Below the pieces are notes generated by a model. The model did no database searches, had not been told where the DNA came from, and worked only from the letters and a program-made list of their open reading frames with translations. From positions 1 through 55,904 of the forward strand of contig JAKPDB010000138.1 of assembly GCA_029552985.1 (NCBI GenBank): a DNA stretch of 55,904 nucleotides. Direction: 5' to 3'. The translations under genes and the position numbers were made by a program. Numbering within the stretch: position 1 is the first letter of the stretch; the number at the start of each line of letters is the position of its first letter. This DNA is from a bacterium. Its GTDB lineage: Bacteria > Ratteibacteria > UBA8468 > B48-G9 > DTJG01. Shown here piece by piece: positions 34,606-44,309 of the stretch.

Positions 34606-34847
34606 AGATTTTCTTCCTCTTCGGATTCAGGTTGTTGCTCTTCTTGCTCCTGCTCCAGTTGCTGTTTTAACTGGATGAATTCATTTTCTGCCTTTTGAAG
34701 TTGAGTCCTGCAAAACTTGATCAGTTCAACTCCTTCGCGAAACTTTTCAAGCCCCTGTTCAACATCGATATCCTTTTTCCCAAGTTCTTCAACAATCTTT
34801 TCAAGTTTTTGAAGTGCACTTTTTAACTTTTCCTTATCCTTTAACAT
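34602..34847 (-). CDS. xseB: Exodeoxyribonuclease VII small subunit
   Basis: LEKIVEELGKKDIDVEQGLEKFREGVELIKFCRTQLQKAENEF; located directly after xseA. Confidence 0.92.
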   Translation of the reverse strand: MLKDKEKLKSALQKLEKIVEELGKKDIDVEQGLEKFREGVELIKFCRTQLQKAENEFIQLKQQLEQEQEEQQPESEEEENL

Positions 34848-36271
34848 TTTTCACCCCTTTCCTGATCATACGTTTGCTCAACCTTTGAAATAATTTTTCC
34901 TTTGTAAAGTTTAATATGAATGCTATCTCCTGGTTTTGTTTTACTGGCATCCTTGACCAGTTTGTTTTCATCATCATACACAATACTGTATCCCCGGCTT
35001 AAAATCGTTTCAGGATTTGACGAGATTAACTTTGCTTCTGCGATTTTCAGTCGATTGTTCAACCTTTCAAGCAAGGATTGAAAACTATGAAAAAGTCCCT
35101 GTTTCATTTCAAAAAATGAACCCTGCAAATTGTTTGTGTGAAGATGCCATTCATTAAGCGTGCTGATAAATTTTTTTTCAATGATTCTGTATGAGTCGAA
35201 AACCATTTTCAGCCGGCTATGCATCCGTTCAGCGCAGTGACGGATTGAAAAATAATATCTCTCTAAAATGCTTTCAAAACAGGACAGAATATCCTGTTGA
35301 AATGATTGAATGGTTTGCTGTAAGATTTCAAAGGTTTCTTCCATGGAAGAAACAAAAGCATCCACAATCAAATCAAGATTTTGAATCAACTGTTCCCTCT
35401 GGGTTCTTATAAAAGCAGCAACAGCAGTAGGTGTTGAAAAACTTCTGTCAGCAACAAAATCTGCAATTGTTACATCTCTTTCGTGGCCAATGCCAGTAAT
35501 CACCGGCAATCTTGAATCAAAAATCGCATCAGCCACTGATTCTGAATTAAACGCCTTCAAACTTTCAAGAGACCCACCACCCCTGATTAAAACAATCACA
35601 TCAAGATACGGCATATTCCTGTTGAAATATCTGATGGCTGAAATAATTGAGTCCTCTGCATAATCACCTTCAACAAATACATTTACATGATAGATTTGAA
35701 ATCCATACTGACCAAGATTTTTCAGAAAATCCTTTATGGCAGCGCCTGCTGCTGAAGTCACAAGCCCTATTTTCTGAATAATATCTGGCAGGGTTTTTTT
35801 GTGTTCTGGCGCAAAATAACCTTTTTCTTCCAGTTTCTTTTTCAGCGCTTCAAATGCCTGTTTTAATGCGCCTTCTCCAAATGGCTCAATCTTGGTAACC
35901 TCTATTCTGAACCTACCTGACTTTTTATAAATCCCGGCAAACCCGGTCACAACAACCTGCATTCCATCCTGAAGCAAGTGCTTATAAGTTTCATAACTCC
36001 TCCAGCCAATAAAACACTCAACCACAGCAGATTCTACCTCAGGGTCAGATTCCTTCAGAACAAAAAAACAGTATCTGTCTCTCGCATTAATATCACTCAT
36101 CTCTCCAAGAACCCTGCAATCGATTTTTGCGAGATTGTCATTGACCAGGTCAAGGAATTCATTTACTGTAAGATACTGTTTTTTCTCTGCCGGAGGAACC
36201 TGTTCTATTTGACTTTCTGGCTCCTGGTTAAAAAGGTCCCAGTTTTCCAGTGGATCTTTCTCTTTTCCCAT
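34841..36271 (-). CDS. xseA: Exodeoxyribonuclease VII large subunit
   Basis: OB-fold N-terminus; IGLVTSAAGAAIKDFL, VIVLIRGGGSLESLKAFNSESVADAIFDSRLPVITGIGHERDVTIADFVADRSFSTPTAVAAF. Confidence 0.96.
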   Translation of the reverse strand: MGKEKDPLENWDLFNQEPESQIEQVPPAEKKQYLTVNEFLDLVNDNLAKIDCRVLGEMSDINARDRYCFFVLKESDPEVESAVVECFIGWRSYETYKHLLQDGMQVVVTGFAGIYKKSGRFRIEVTKIEPFGEGALKQAFEALKKKLEEKGYFAPEHKKTLPDIIQKIGLVTSAAGAAIKDFLKNLGQYGFQIYHVNVFVEGDYAEDSIISAIRYFNRNMPYLDVIVLIRGGGSLESLKAFNSESVADAIFDSRLPVITGIGHERDVTIADFVADRSFSTPTAVAAFIRTQREQLIQNLDLIVDAFVSSMEETFEILQQTIQSFQQDILSCFESILERYYFSIRHCAERMHSRLKMVFDSYRIIEKKFISTLNEWHLHTNNLQGSFFEMKQGLFHSFQSLLERLNNRLKIAEAKLISSNPETILSRGYSIVYDDENKLVKDASKTKPGDSIHIKLYKGKIISKVEQTYDQERGEKC

Positions 36272-36331
36272 AAGTATCCTTTCTGTGCGCTACTCATTAT
36301 TAAACAGCAAAAACAATTTCTACGCAACACA

Positions 36332-37933
36332 TTAATAGGCATTCCAGGGATTGTATCTATCAACAGTAAGGTCATAGATTTTTTTTGTATCATGGTACTT
36401 AATGACAGGAAATTTTCCTTCTATAATCCTGCTCAACATATCCCTGTCGCTAAAATGTCTGATAATTTCCCATTCTGTTCCACTTTCAACAATCTGGTTT
36501 ATATCCCAGAAATACGCGCCATCAAAACCATTATCAAGAATCTGAGCCATAAATCTTGCCCTGGCAACAATATCATGGGGCTTCCATGCTCCGCCATGAG
36601 CGTTTACACCAGAGCCACCAGGATAAACTTTTGTACCAGAAACTCTTAATTTTTTCAGTGGTTCAAGGTCACTGTTTAGGTCCGGGTCGTCTTTATGACC
36701 TGCGCCCACACAAATAGATTCGAAATATCCCTTTTTTGCCAGCATCTCTATGTCAAGTCCAAAAATCAAATTCCTCTCAAAATCCCGCGGCACAATGCAC
36801 GAAAGAGATTTTCCATGTGAGGCAACAAGTTTGTGAACGCGAGCAATGAAATCAGAAAGAAGTTTGTGTCTCACGTTCAGCATCTCAGGACTATCAACTT
36901 CATCAGGTAACTTCGGTCTTCTTCCGTATGTTTTTTCAAACTCATCAAGTACTGGTTGCTCGCAAATCATAAGCGGCAATCCCCTGTTAAACGCAAGACA
37001 TAATCCATCAGGATTATACTCAACAAGATATTCAAAATAAGCAAGAATTCTTTCCTGAACAGGTGGAAACGCATAACTGATTCTTTTCACCTTTCTTCCG
37101 TATTCATCCACACAATGCCACTGTGGATTTTCCAGATAAAAACTGGAAGTATAACCGTGCAGTGGAAATGGCCAGTAAAACGCTCCAACCCTAAAATAAA
37201 AATGCAGTTCCAGCCCTGTTTCACCAGTAATTTCTCTTACGAAAGCAAGCGGGTCAACTCCCTGTTTAATAACATTTTCAAGAGAACGATTAAATGTCCA
37301 TGCTCCCTCATAGAAACATACGTCATCAGACCATGGAATTTTATCTGCAACTTTTGTTTCCTTAACACTTAAAAGTCCACCACCATAGACGCCCCACAGA
37401 ATTCTAAAAAAATCACTGTCTTTCAAAGGTAAAATGTACCTGTACAAATCTTTATAGGAATCAAGCCCTTCCCAGAATACACCATGACCATCGTTTGTTG
37501 CAATCAAGTTTCTTCTGGACTGATGTTTGTTGCATGGGACGACCCTGATGTAGAAAATAATGATTTCCTTATTAGAAAATGTTCCCCGCACAGGCGCAAT
37601 GTGAAGTTTTCTGGCTGTGAAATCCGCTTCAAAACAAAAGTAATCCCTGACATTATAAGGAGAACCAGAAATCTGCCAGTAACCCTTATCACCATCAAGC
37701 CACACTCTGATAGCAGGATGAAATGCAATGTAAAGCTTGTGCCATCCATTTAATTTAAGATCCAGAACAATTTCATTTGCTGGAGCAAACGCTCCTGTAG
37801 CAATGCCTTTTCCAGAAAATTCATCAAATTGATATTCAAAAGAAATCCAGCCAGCGCCTGTTCCTTTTGCTTCCTTAAATTCACCAGCAACATATGATGG
37901 AATATCTGTAAAAACCTGTTCTCTGTTGTCCAT
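36332..37933 (-). CDS. Putative glycoside hydrolase-like protein (N-terminal beta-sandwich-like + TIM-barrel-like region), uncharacterised
   Basis: WHKLYIAFHPAIRVWLDGD; FPPVQERILAYFEYLVEYNPDGLCLAFNRGLPLM; AGHKDDPDLNSDLEPLKKL; DNGFDGAYFWDINQIVESG. AGGAGG SD before the ATG at 37933. Confidence 0.5.
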   Translation of the reverse strand: MDNREQVFTDIPSYVAGEFKEAKGTGAGWISFEYQFDEFSGKGIATGAFAPANEIVLDLKLNGWHKLYIAFHPAIRVWLDGDKGYWQISGSPYNVRDYFCFEADFTARKLHIAPVRGTFSNKEIIIFYIRVVPCNKHQSRRNLIATNDGHGVFWEGLDSYKDLYRYILPLKDSDFFRILWGVYGGGLLSVKETKVADKIPWSDDVCFYEGAWTFNRSLENVIKQGVDPLAFVREITGETGLELHFYFRVGAFYWPFPLHGYTSSFYLENPQWHCVDEYGRKVKRISYAFPPVQERILAYFEYLVEYNPDGLCLAFNRGLPLMICEQPVLDEFEKTYGRRPKLPDEVDSPEMLNVRHKLLSDFIARVHKLVASHGKSLSCIVPRDFERNLIFGLDIEMLAKKGYFESICVGAGHKDDPDLNSDLEPLKKLRVSGTKVYPGGSGVNAHGGAWKPHDIVARARFMAQILDNGFDGAYFWDINQIVESGTEWEIIRHFSDRDMLSRIIEGKFPVIKYHDTKKIYDLTVDRYNPWNAY

Positions 37934-37992
37934 AGTTTTTCCTCCTGTCAATTTATTAACCATTTTACTTTGAAAATCGCGTTTTTTAAAAA

Positions 37993-39312
37993 TTAAGATT
38001 TCGCAAGATTTTTCAGCCAGTTAATTTTCTCCCATTTTCCTTCAAAGTTCCAGAGTGGAAATATAGAGTTATTCTGATACAGTGGCTCATCGAGCGGCAA
38101 TGTCGGATAAAGTTTTCTTGAAAGTTCAAAATCAATTGTACCTGGAATCGGGCTGTATTCAGCAATTTTAATCTCACATGGAAACTGTTTCAAAAATTTT
38201 ATGGTCTCAGCCACATCTTCAATACTCTGACCAGGAAGTCCTGCAAGAATATATACGCCGATCTCCTGTTTTGAAAATTTTGCGTCAACAAGATTTTTCA
38301 TCGCGTTTTCAAATTCTGAAAGACAGATCTTAAAACTTGATTCTTGCTGCCTCTTTTCATCAAAACTTTCCACTGATAACCGCAAGGTTTTAAAACCTGC
38401 ATCTTTTAAGAAAAAGGAAACATCTGGCGTGATATATTTAGGATGAATACCGTTTGGCGTATGAAAACTTAAATTTTTATAAGCGGATGTAATTTTCTCA
38501 AGAATTTTTCTCAGATGCCTTTCAAAATGACAGAAAAGCGCATCATCATAAAATGCAATGTGTCTGATGTTGTACCTGGAAACATTTTCAATCACTTCTT
38601 CAATCACCTGATCAATATCCCTCAGGAAATACTCAGGATATATCTTTTTTACCCCACAATAATAACATGAAAATGGACAACCGAAACCTGTACGAACAAC
38701 AAGATATGAGAGTTTTTCGTATACCTGCCAGTATGGCTTGCATTTTTCAATATATCTTAACTGAAATCCTGTATATTCATTGAACCTTGATACAAAATTC
38801 CTGATATCTGCTCCCTGAAAAACCATATCAGCGCCAATGATCTTTGCATGTTCAGGACAAAAAGTTGGATAAATACCTCCGAGAATCACAGGCGCTTTTT
38901 TCATTTTCTTACAGGTGTTGATAATTTCCTGAACCCCTTTATACCAGTACGTCATTCCACAACTGATAAATATCGCGTCAATGTTCTTTATAGATTCAAA
39001 AAATTCAATGAAAATTTCCTCTGGCAAACCGAACCTCTTATACTTCCTCGGAATACTGGCGTAAATAGAAGGTTTCTCAACAAGTTGAAAAAAATAATTC
39101 CCACAGCCAAATTTTTTATCTTTTTTTCTGTCCTGATAAAATGGGTGATTTCTGTCCATAAAGTCGAAATAATAAATGTTCCAGTTGTTTTTTACAAAAA
39201 GATCAACAATGAAAAGAAATCCATAGGGCTTACTCCACAGATCAAATGCAGAAAAATCGTACACAGGCGGATTAATGAAAATCGCTCTCAAATGGTCTTT
39301 TTCTTTTGGCAA
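37993..39312 (-). CDS. B12-binding-domain radical SAM protein
   Basis: N-terminal INPPVYD...DAIFISCGMTYW...APVILGGIYPTFCPEHAKIIGADMVFQG; radical SAM GFGCPFSCYYCGVKKIYPEYFLRDIDQVIEEV; predicted TTG start at 39312. Confidence 0.88.
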   Translation of the reverse strand: MPKEKDHLRAIFINPPVYDFSAFDLWSKPYGFLFIVDLFVKNNWNIYYFDFMDRNHPFYQDRKKDKKFGCGNYFFQLVEKPSIYASIPRKYKRFGLPEEIFIEFFESIKNIDAIFISCGMTYWYKGVQEIINTCKKMKKAPVILGGIYPTFCPEHAKIIGADMVFQGADIRNFVSRFNEYTGFQLRYIEKCKPYWQVYEKLSYLVVRTGFGCPFSCYYCGVKKIYPEYFLRDIDQVIEEVIENVSRYNIRHIAFYDDALFCHFERHLRKILEKITSAYKNLSFHTPNGIHPKYITPDVSFFLKDAGFKTLRLSVESFDEKRQQESSFKICLSEFENAMKNLVDAKFSKQEIGVYILAGLPGQSIEDVAETIKFLKQFPCEIKIAEYSPIPGTIDFELSRKLYPTLPLDEPLYQNNSIFPLWNFEGKWEKINWLKNLAKS

Positions 39313-39449
39313 ATATTATTCCTTCTTGCCAAGTACTTCCTCTACTACCTTTGCTATATCTACAGAAAGAAGCGGTCCTATGCTTCAGGCATTCCTGACA
39401 CTTGCTTCCTTACCTCTTTTCCTATATCAACCATTTTTACTATATTTAT

Positions 39450-39477
39450 CAAGTGATATCACTTGCATTTCATTATA
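39450..39477 (-). promoter_or_regulatory. Candidate -10 box and 16-bp palindromic operator upstream of the radical SAM gene
   Basis: Minus strand TATAAT (39472-39477) followed by perfect palindrome CAAGTGATATCACTTG (39450-39465). Confidence 0.45.
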
Positions 39478-39508
39478 CAACATAATCTTTTTTTATTAAG
39501 AACTGGCA

Positions 39509-40984
39509 TTATTGTATTTCAACTATTTTCAAAAGTTTTTCCTTACCGAACAGAAGTTTATATCTGCTGATTCTATTCTTTCCTTTTGATGTAAAGGCTT
39601 TTGTGTTGGTTTCCTCTGCACAATAACCAGATTCAGAATAAGAAACCCCATCTTCAACAATATAAAGAAAATCATTGAAAACTCTAACAGTGTGAATGCC
39701 ACACAGTTCTTTATCCTCCAATTTTGCAATTTCTTTTAATGATTTTCCATCATCATAAATTACAGAAACAAAACCATCAGGAATTCTTGAACCAGCAAAT
39801 AACAGAGATCTTTTCTCATCAAATCCGATACCAATGGTTTTAAACAATGGTTTATAATCGTAAATTTTTACTACGTTGTTTCCAGTATCCCTCATTTTTT
39901 CAATCCCAGTGGTCCATCCAGTTCGATAAAAGCAATCTTTTGTATTTGACTTTTCTATTGATGGACCTGGCCTAACAATATACGGGTCAACAGTAGCGCT
40001 GTAAAGATATCCTTCAAGCATCGGTTTTGTTCTATCGTAAACCTTAAGGTCGCCTATATAAATCTTGTTGCCTTCCCCAGTACAAATTCCTGTGGGCCAC
40101 CAGGTTGTTGCTGGATGTCTTCCACTATCCTTATGTCCACCAATGTAGAACCAGTAAGCACCACTATCAAGTTTATATGCACCTGTCCCATATGTACCAA
40201 ACTCGCTTCCAGCAATATAAATGAGGTTTTCTTCAGGAACAAGAATGACCTGATGAGAAGAAAGAAAGTTGGGGATTTGCCCATCCACTCCAAATGCTGT
40301 ATCCACACCTTTTCCATCGGGTTTCAACTTCACAAGACTGCCTGGACGATATCCCCCATCCAATAGTTTTCTAAACCGCAGCAACACATATATGCTTCCA
40401 TCATGAGCGACTGCCAAATCCCAGGGATTTTCAAGTTCGCATGGATAGTAGTAAGCAATAAATATTTTGTCTCCCCTTTTTATCCTTGCAGAATTGATGT
40501 TTACAATTCCACTCCTGATAACAAACCCTGTCTCCTCTGCAAGTGTATCTCCAGTATCACGATACTCGGTACTATTGACAAGTACAGATGATACTTTACC
40601 TTCTACGGAAATCTTCGCTGTTTTCTCAAAGTTATCAATTGTGAAATCTTTATAAAAAAGGCCTATTCTTCCGTTATTTCCGAAATTTCTATCAAGTTGC
40701 CAGCCAATACCGTTACTGAAAAATATCCTGTATTTTCCTGGTTTAATATTATTTCCCCGAAAGTCCGTACAATTCCATATTGCTGAGTACTGATTTTTTT
40801 GTACTTCTGAAGCAGGAATAAATTTTACGAATTTCCCATCGTTATCTCTGATAATTACTGAATAAAATGTAGATGTTTCACCTAAAAAATTTACCTGTAT
40901 TGGAGCCGTGTTCGGGCTACTCATTGAAAATGTCTGCCTGAATAATAAAACGCCCATCAAAAGTATACAAGTTTTTCTTAACAT
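39509..40984 (-). CDS. Secreted protein with FlgD-like N-terminal domain and propeller-like repeats, uncharacterised
   Basis: Signal peptide MLRKTCILLMGVLLFRQTFS; VIIRDNDGKFVKFIPASEVQKNQYSAIWNCTDFRGNNIKPGKYRIFF; repeated segments such as WDLAVAHDGSIYVLLRF. Confidence 0.5.
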   Translation of the reverse strand: MLRKTCILLMGVLLFRQTFSMSSPNTAPIQVNFLGETSTFYSVIIRDNDGKFVKFIPASEVQKNQYSAIWNCTDFRGNNIKPGKYRIFFSNGIGWQLDRNFGNNGRIGLFYKDFTIDNFEKTAKISVEGKVSSVLVNSTEYRDTGDTLAEETGFVIRSGIVNINSARIKRGDKIFIAYYYPCELENPWDLAVAHDGSIYVLLRFRKLLDGGYRPGSLVKLKPDGKGVDTAFGVDGQIPNFLSSHQVILVPEENLIYIAGSEFGTYGTGAYKLDSGAYWFYIGGHKDSGRHPATTWWPTGICTGEGNKIYIGDLKVYDRTKPMLEGYLYSATVDPYIVRPGPSIEKSNTKDCFYRTGWTTGIEKMRDTGNNVVKIYDYKPLFKTIGIGFDEKRSLLFAGSRIPDGFVSVIYDDGKSLKEIAKLEDKELCGIHTVRVFNDFLYIVEDGVSYSESGYCAEETNTKAFTSKGKNRISRYKLLFGKEKLLKIVEIQ

Positions 40985-40996
40985 ATTTACCTGTGT

Positions 40997-43531
40997 TCAA
41001 TCAACAAGAATAAAATCCATACCCTTAAATTTTACCCATACATATTTTCCATCTCTCTTTATAAGACTTCCTCTCACGCTTTTTGCAGATTTTGCATTCC
41101 CGATATCAACCTTTACGATTGTTTCGCCAATATATGGCCACTCAGGAAATACAAGTTCATTTACTGGTTTCCCAAAATGATAATCAAACACTGTAATGAT
41201 TTGTTTTTGTCCTTTGATCCTTTTTCTGGCTACAATCAGATCCTGCTCAATATTGCAGACCTTTTTAATGTTGGCGTCTTTTATAAATTTTGTTACAAAA
41301 TTTCGGAGAAAAGGAGAAAAATTATGTCCTACTGGAAGCTTTGACCAGTCAGGGTTATCTTTGTCTTCCTCATCTCTCTGGTATGCTACTCCAAATAAAA
41401 AACCACTTACCAGAACCTTACCCTTTCCCCTATCTATTTCAAATGCTGCTGGCTTTCCATCTTTGTATGCAAGTACAACCCTCGCTTTCTCAGGGATTTT
41501 CATATTTACTTTCTGACATATTACAGGAAATATTATTGAAGAATCAGAATTTGTTGCCTGATCTAAAAGAACATGATTACGCAGATGAGCTAAACTTCCA
41601 ATATTAATTTTTTTCTCAACCGTTGAATGATACCCCTGTAAAAAATCTTCAAGAAGACCAGAGTTGTTATACTCATCCTTTAAGAAACCTCCGTCAACAA
41701 TAAGTTTTCCACCTTTGAGTACCCATTCTTTGATTCTATCAAACGTTTTTCTTTCAATATATGCAAATGGCATGTAAAGAACTTTATAGTTTTTTAGTAA
41801 TCCATCATCAACATCATAACTTGAAATGATATCAAAATGATAATTTGAATGAAGAAGTAATAGATAAAGAGCCACAAGTTCTTGATGAAGCGAGGCATCC
41901 CATATTTCCTGCTCTGGTGTCCACAAAATTGCAACATCGGCTTTTTCTGGTATTGAACGATACAGATACTCTTCTGCTTCTGCAAATTCACGATGAACAA
42001 TGGCAAATTCTTTTAACAGGTCCCTTACAATATCATTGGTGTAATTTTCATTGCCCCACATCCCACCGTAACTATACCAGTGAAAATGTTCAACACCTCT
42101 TGCTGCAAGTTCATATACTTCAAAGTGATTCAGAAAACATGGGTATGAACCTCTCGCTGTTGTTATGTATGCTCCCATAGGACCATTGCGAATGTGACTG
42201 CGCATCATATCGCCATACCAGGAAAATATTCCCTGCAGATAAAAGTTATACCAGGGTGTGGGTTCTCCGTAAATTCCTTTCAGACCCTTTTTTCTATAAA
42301 CCAACCAGAAATCCCAGCCATGCCCATCATAACCACCCCCTAAAACTCCAGCAGCAGGCCAGTTAGGAGAAATAATTGTGGCGTGAGGATAGTATTTTTC
42401 AGTGATTCTTACTGTTTCTGCAATAAGGTCTGTGACATACTCCATGCGTGCTTTATTGATCCAGTAAAAAAGAGATTGATGATTTGTTTTCAAAAATTCT
42501 GTGTAAGGTTTGTGTGTGCCATCTGGAATCAGGCGCACTTCACAATAGTCTTTTACACCAATATCTGCAAGCGGTACCCTCATTTTCTTAAAGTAGTCAA
42601 TAACAAGATTCTGAACCTGGCTATCAAGAGCAATAAAATCTTCAAGAGAACCTGAAGAAATTTCATCATCGCCATGGAGAACCTTAACATTCTCACGATT
42701 GATGCTCCTGAAATAAGTGTCAAGGGTTCTTAATGCAGTTGTCTCGTATTCCTTTTTTTTCGCATCAAATCCTTCATAGGTGATTGGCCAGCTGCTTAAA
42801 CCCCAGTGGTCAACATATAAAAATCCAGTATCTTTGATCAATTGACTCACCTTGATTGAATTTGTAGAGTCAAATACACAGTTAAGCCCAAGTTGCCTGA
42901 GTAATAAAAGATTTTCCTTAATCCAGTCTGGATTGTCATTTTGCTGAACATTGAAATCTGTTGAAAAAACGATCAATTCTGGCGTTTTTTTGATTGGAAA
43001 ATTCTTCATCTCTTGCTGAATATACTCTCTTGTTTCTTTTATAAATTCTTCTGCAGTTTTCAAAATCAATACTGGTGATTTTGCAGATTCAGGGAAAAAA
43101 TACATGTATATATGAAATACCTCTGGTTTATCCTTCCAGAGAAATATCCGTTGAAGTTGTTGCTGCTGATTTTTTATCCTAACTTCAATTGCACAATCTG
43201 GCGGTGAGGTACCTTCATTATAAACGTGAAGTACCTTTCCATATGCTGGCATTTTCATCCATCCAGAATTTTCATTTTTATTCAACCACTTCTCCTGACC
43301 TGGCTTTTCAGCAGACAACCCATCCTTGCCAGCATAACCAAGTAAGGGCAAAAAATCCCAGTCCTTAAAACCATTGAAATCAACCATACATCTTGAAACT
43401 CTGAACGAAAATGTTGAGGGACTATCAGAAAGGTTTGTGACTTTAACCTCAAGTAGCAATTTTTCTTCACAGGAAATGAATCTACAGAACACTGCAAAGA
43501 CAATGAAAAGCAAAGCACATTTTTTCTTCAT
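40997..43531 (-). CDS. Secreted putative glycoside hydrolase with beta-galactosidase trimerisation-like domain
   Basis: Signal peptide MKKKCALLFIVFAVFCRFIS; VEHFHWYSYGGMWGNENYTND; VAILWTPEQEIWD...LLKNYKVLYMPFAYIERKTFDRIKEWVLKGGKLIVDGGF; ORF track start at 43561 is a TTG. Confidence 0.55.
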   Translation of the reverse strand: MKKKCALLFIVFAVFCRFISCEEKLLLEVKVTNLSDSPSTFSFRVSRCMVDFNGFKDWDFLPLLGYAGKDGLSAEKPGQEKWLNKNENSGWMKMPAYGKVLHVYNEGTSPPDCAIEVRIKNQQQQLQRIFLWKDKPEVFHIYMYFFPESAKSPVLILKTAEEFIKETREYIQQEMKNFPIKKTPELIVFSTDFNVQQNDNPDWIKENLLLLRQLGLNCVFDSTNSIKVSQLIKDTGFLYVDHWGLSSWPITYEGFDAKKKEYETTALRTLDTYFRSINRENVKVLHGDDEISSGSLEDFIALDSQVQNLVIDYFKKMRVPLADIGVKDYCEVRLIPDGTHKPYTEFLKTNHQSLFYWINKARMEYVTDLIAETVRITEKYYPHATIISPNWPAAGVLGGGYDGHGWDFWLVYRKKGLKGIYGEPTPWYNFYLQGIFSWYGDMMRSHIRNGPMGAYITTARGSYPCFLNHFEVYELAARGVEHFHWYSYGGMWGNENYTNDIVRDLLKEFAIVHREFAEAEEYLYRSIPEKADVAILWTPEQEIWDASLHQELVALYLLLLHSNYHFDIISSYDVDDGLLKNYKVLYMPFAYIERKTFDRIKEWVLKGGKLIVDGGFLKDEYNNSGLLEDFLQGYHSTVEKKINIGSLAHLRNHVLLDQATNSDSSIIFPVICQKVNMKIPEKARVVLAYKDGKPAAFEIDRGKGKVLVSGFLFGVAYQRDEEDKDNPDWSKLPVGHNFSPFLRNFVTKFIKDANIKKVCNIEQDLIVARKRIKGQKQIITVFDYHFGKPVNELVFPEWPYIGETIVKVDIGNAKSAKSVRGSLIKRDGKYVWVKFKGMDFILVD

Positions 43532-43582
43532 CTGCTTGAATTTACTTACTGTCCGTGGCAACAGAAAATTATAAACTGGCTA

Positions 43583-44290
43583 TTATGGCCAGGCACTTTC
43601 TCCATATTCCTGTCTGGTCACACTTCTTGCATGCCCATCTACATATACCATATTGACAAGTTCAATATTTCTGTGCCTTGAACCACCGTAAAAGCCACCG
43701 GTAAGAACAGTATTAAAATATCCAAGTGTACCAGATGTAAGAGATGGTGCAACATTTCCGTATGGACATTCAAAAAACAGTGCTGTTTCTGCTGGTTTTG
43801 GAACTTTGCCAAGTTTCTTTGCATTATTGGGAAGATTGGGATTATAAGAATAATCCCCTAAGTAACCGTATGCGCCATTATATATTTCTCTTCCCTCAAA
43901 CTCCCCACACGGACATCGTACAACACCAAATGAATCCCTGAGGCAATAATCATCAGCATACCAGACAGTTGGCCCCCAGATGATTTTTGCGTTTGTGAGA
44001 TAATTAAGTTCAATTAATGTTCTCAAAAAGCCAGTGGCAAACCAGTTTGAACCATTGACACATGTCCCTCTGTCTGCTGCTCTTCCACTGAGATATGGAA
44101 ACCAGTTTTCACTATAATCGTTCAAGTACATATGCACTGCAAGCCCTATCTGTTTCAGGTTAGCAAGACAGGTTGACATACGAGCTTGTTCTCTTGCCCT
44201 TGCAAGTACAGGAAGTAACATCGCTGCAAGTATTGCGATAATTGCTATCACCACAAGCAGCTCAATTAAGGTAAATCCCTTTCTTTTCAT
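43583..44290 (-). CDS. Prepilin-type N-terminal cleavage/methylation protein (H-X9-DG-like)
   Basis: [38 protein letters not shown]-terminal [27 protein letters not shown]. Confidence 0.9.
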   Translation of the reverse strand: MKRKGFTLIELLVVIAIIAILAAMLLPVLARAREQARMSTCLANLKQIGLAVHMYLNDYSENWFPYLSGRAADRGTCVNGSNWFATGFLRTLIELNYLTNAKIIWGPTVWYADDYCLRDSFGVVRCPCGEFEGREIYNGAYGYLGDYSYNPNLPNNAKKLGKVPKPAETALFFECPYGNVAPSLTSGTLGYFNTVLTGGFYGGSRHRNIELVNMVYVDGHARSVTRQEYGESAWP

Positions 44291-44309
44291 TACATTTCAC
44301 CTCCTTTTC

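Noticed and set aside
34602-34680. Gln/Glu-rich C-terminal tail of XseB as a possible repeat expansion
   Set aside because: QQLEQEQEEQQPESEEEENL is a short acidic tail common in small coiled-coil proteins; no tandem nucleotide repeat structure.
35978-36649. 223-aa plus-strand ORF
   Set aside because: Antisense to xseA, the intergenic gap and the GH-like gene; residue composition is the typical antisense shadow and no SD or domain is visible.
38848-39456. 202-aa plus-strand ORF
   Set aside because: Antisense to the radical SAM gene and its leader; no recognisable motif.
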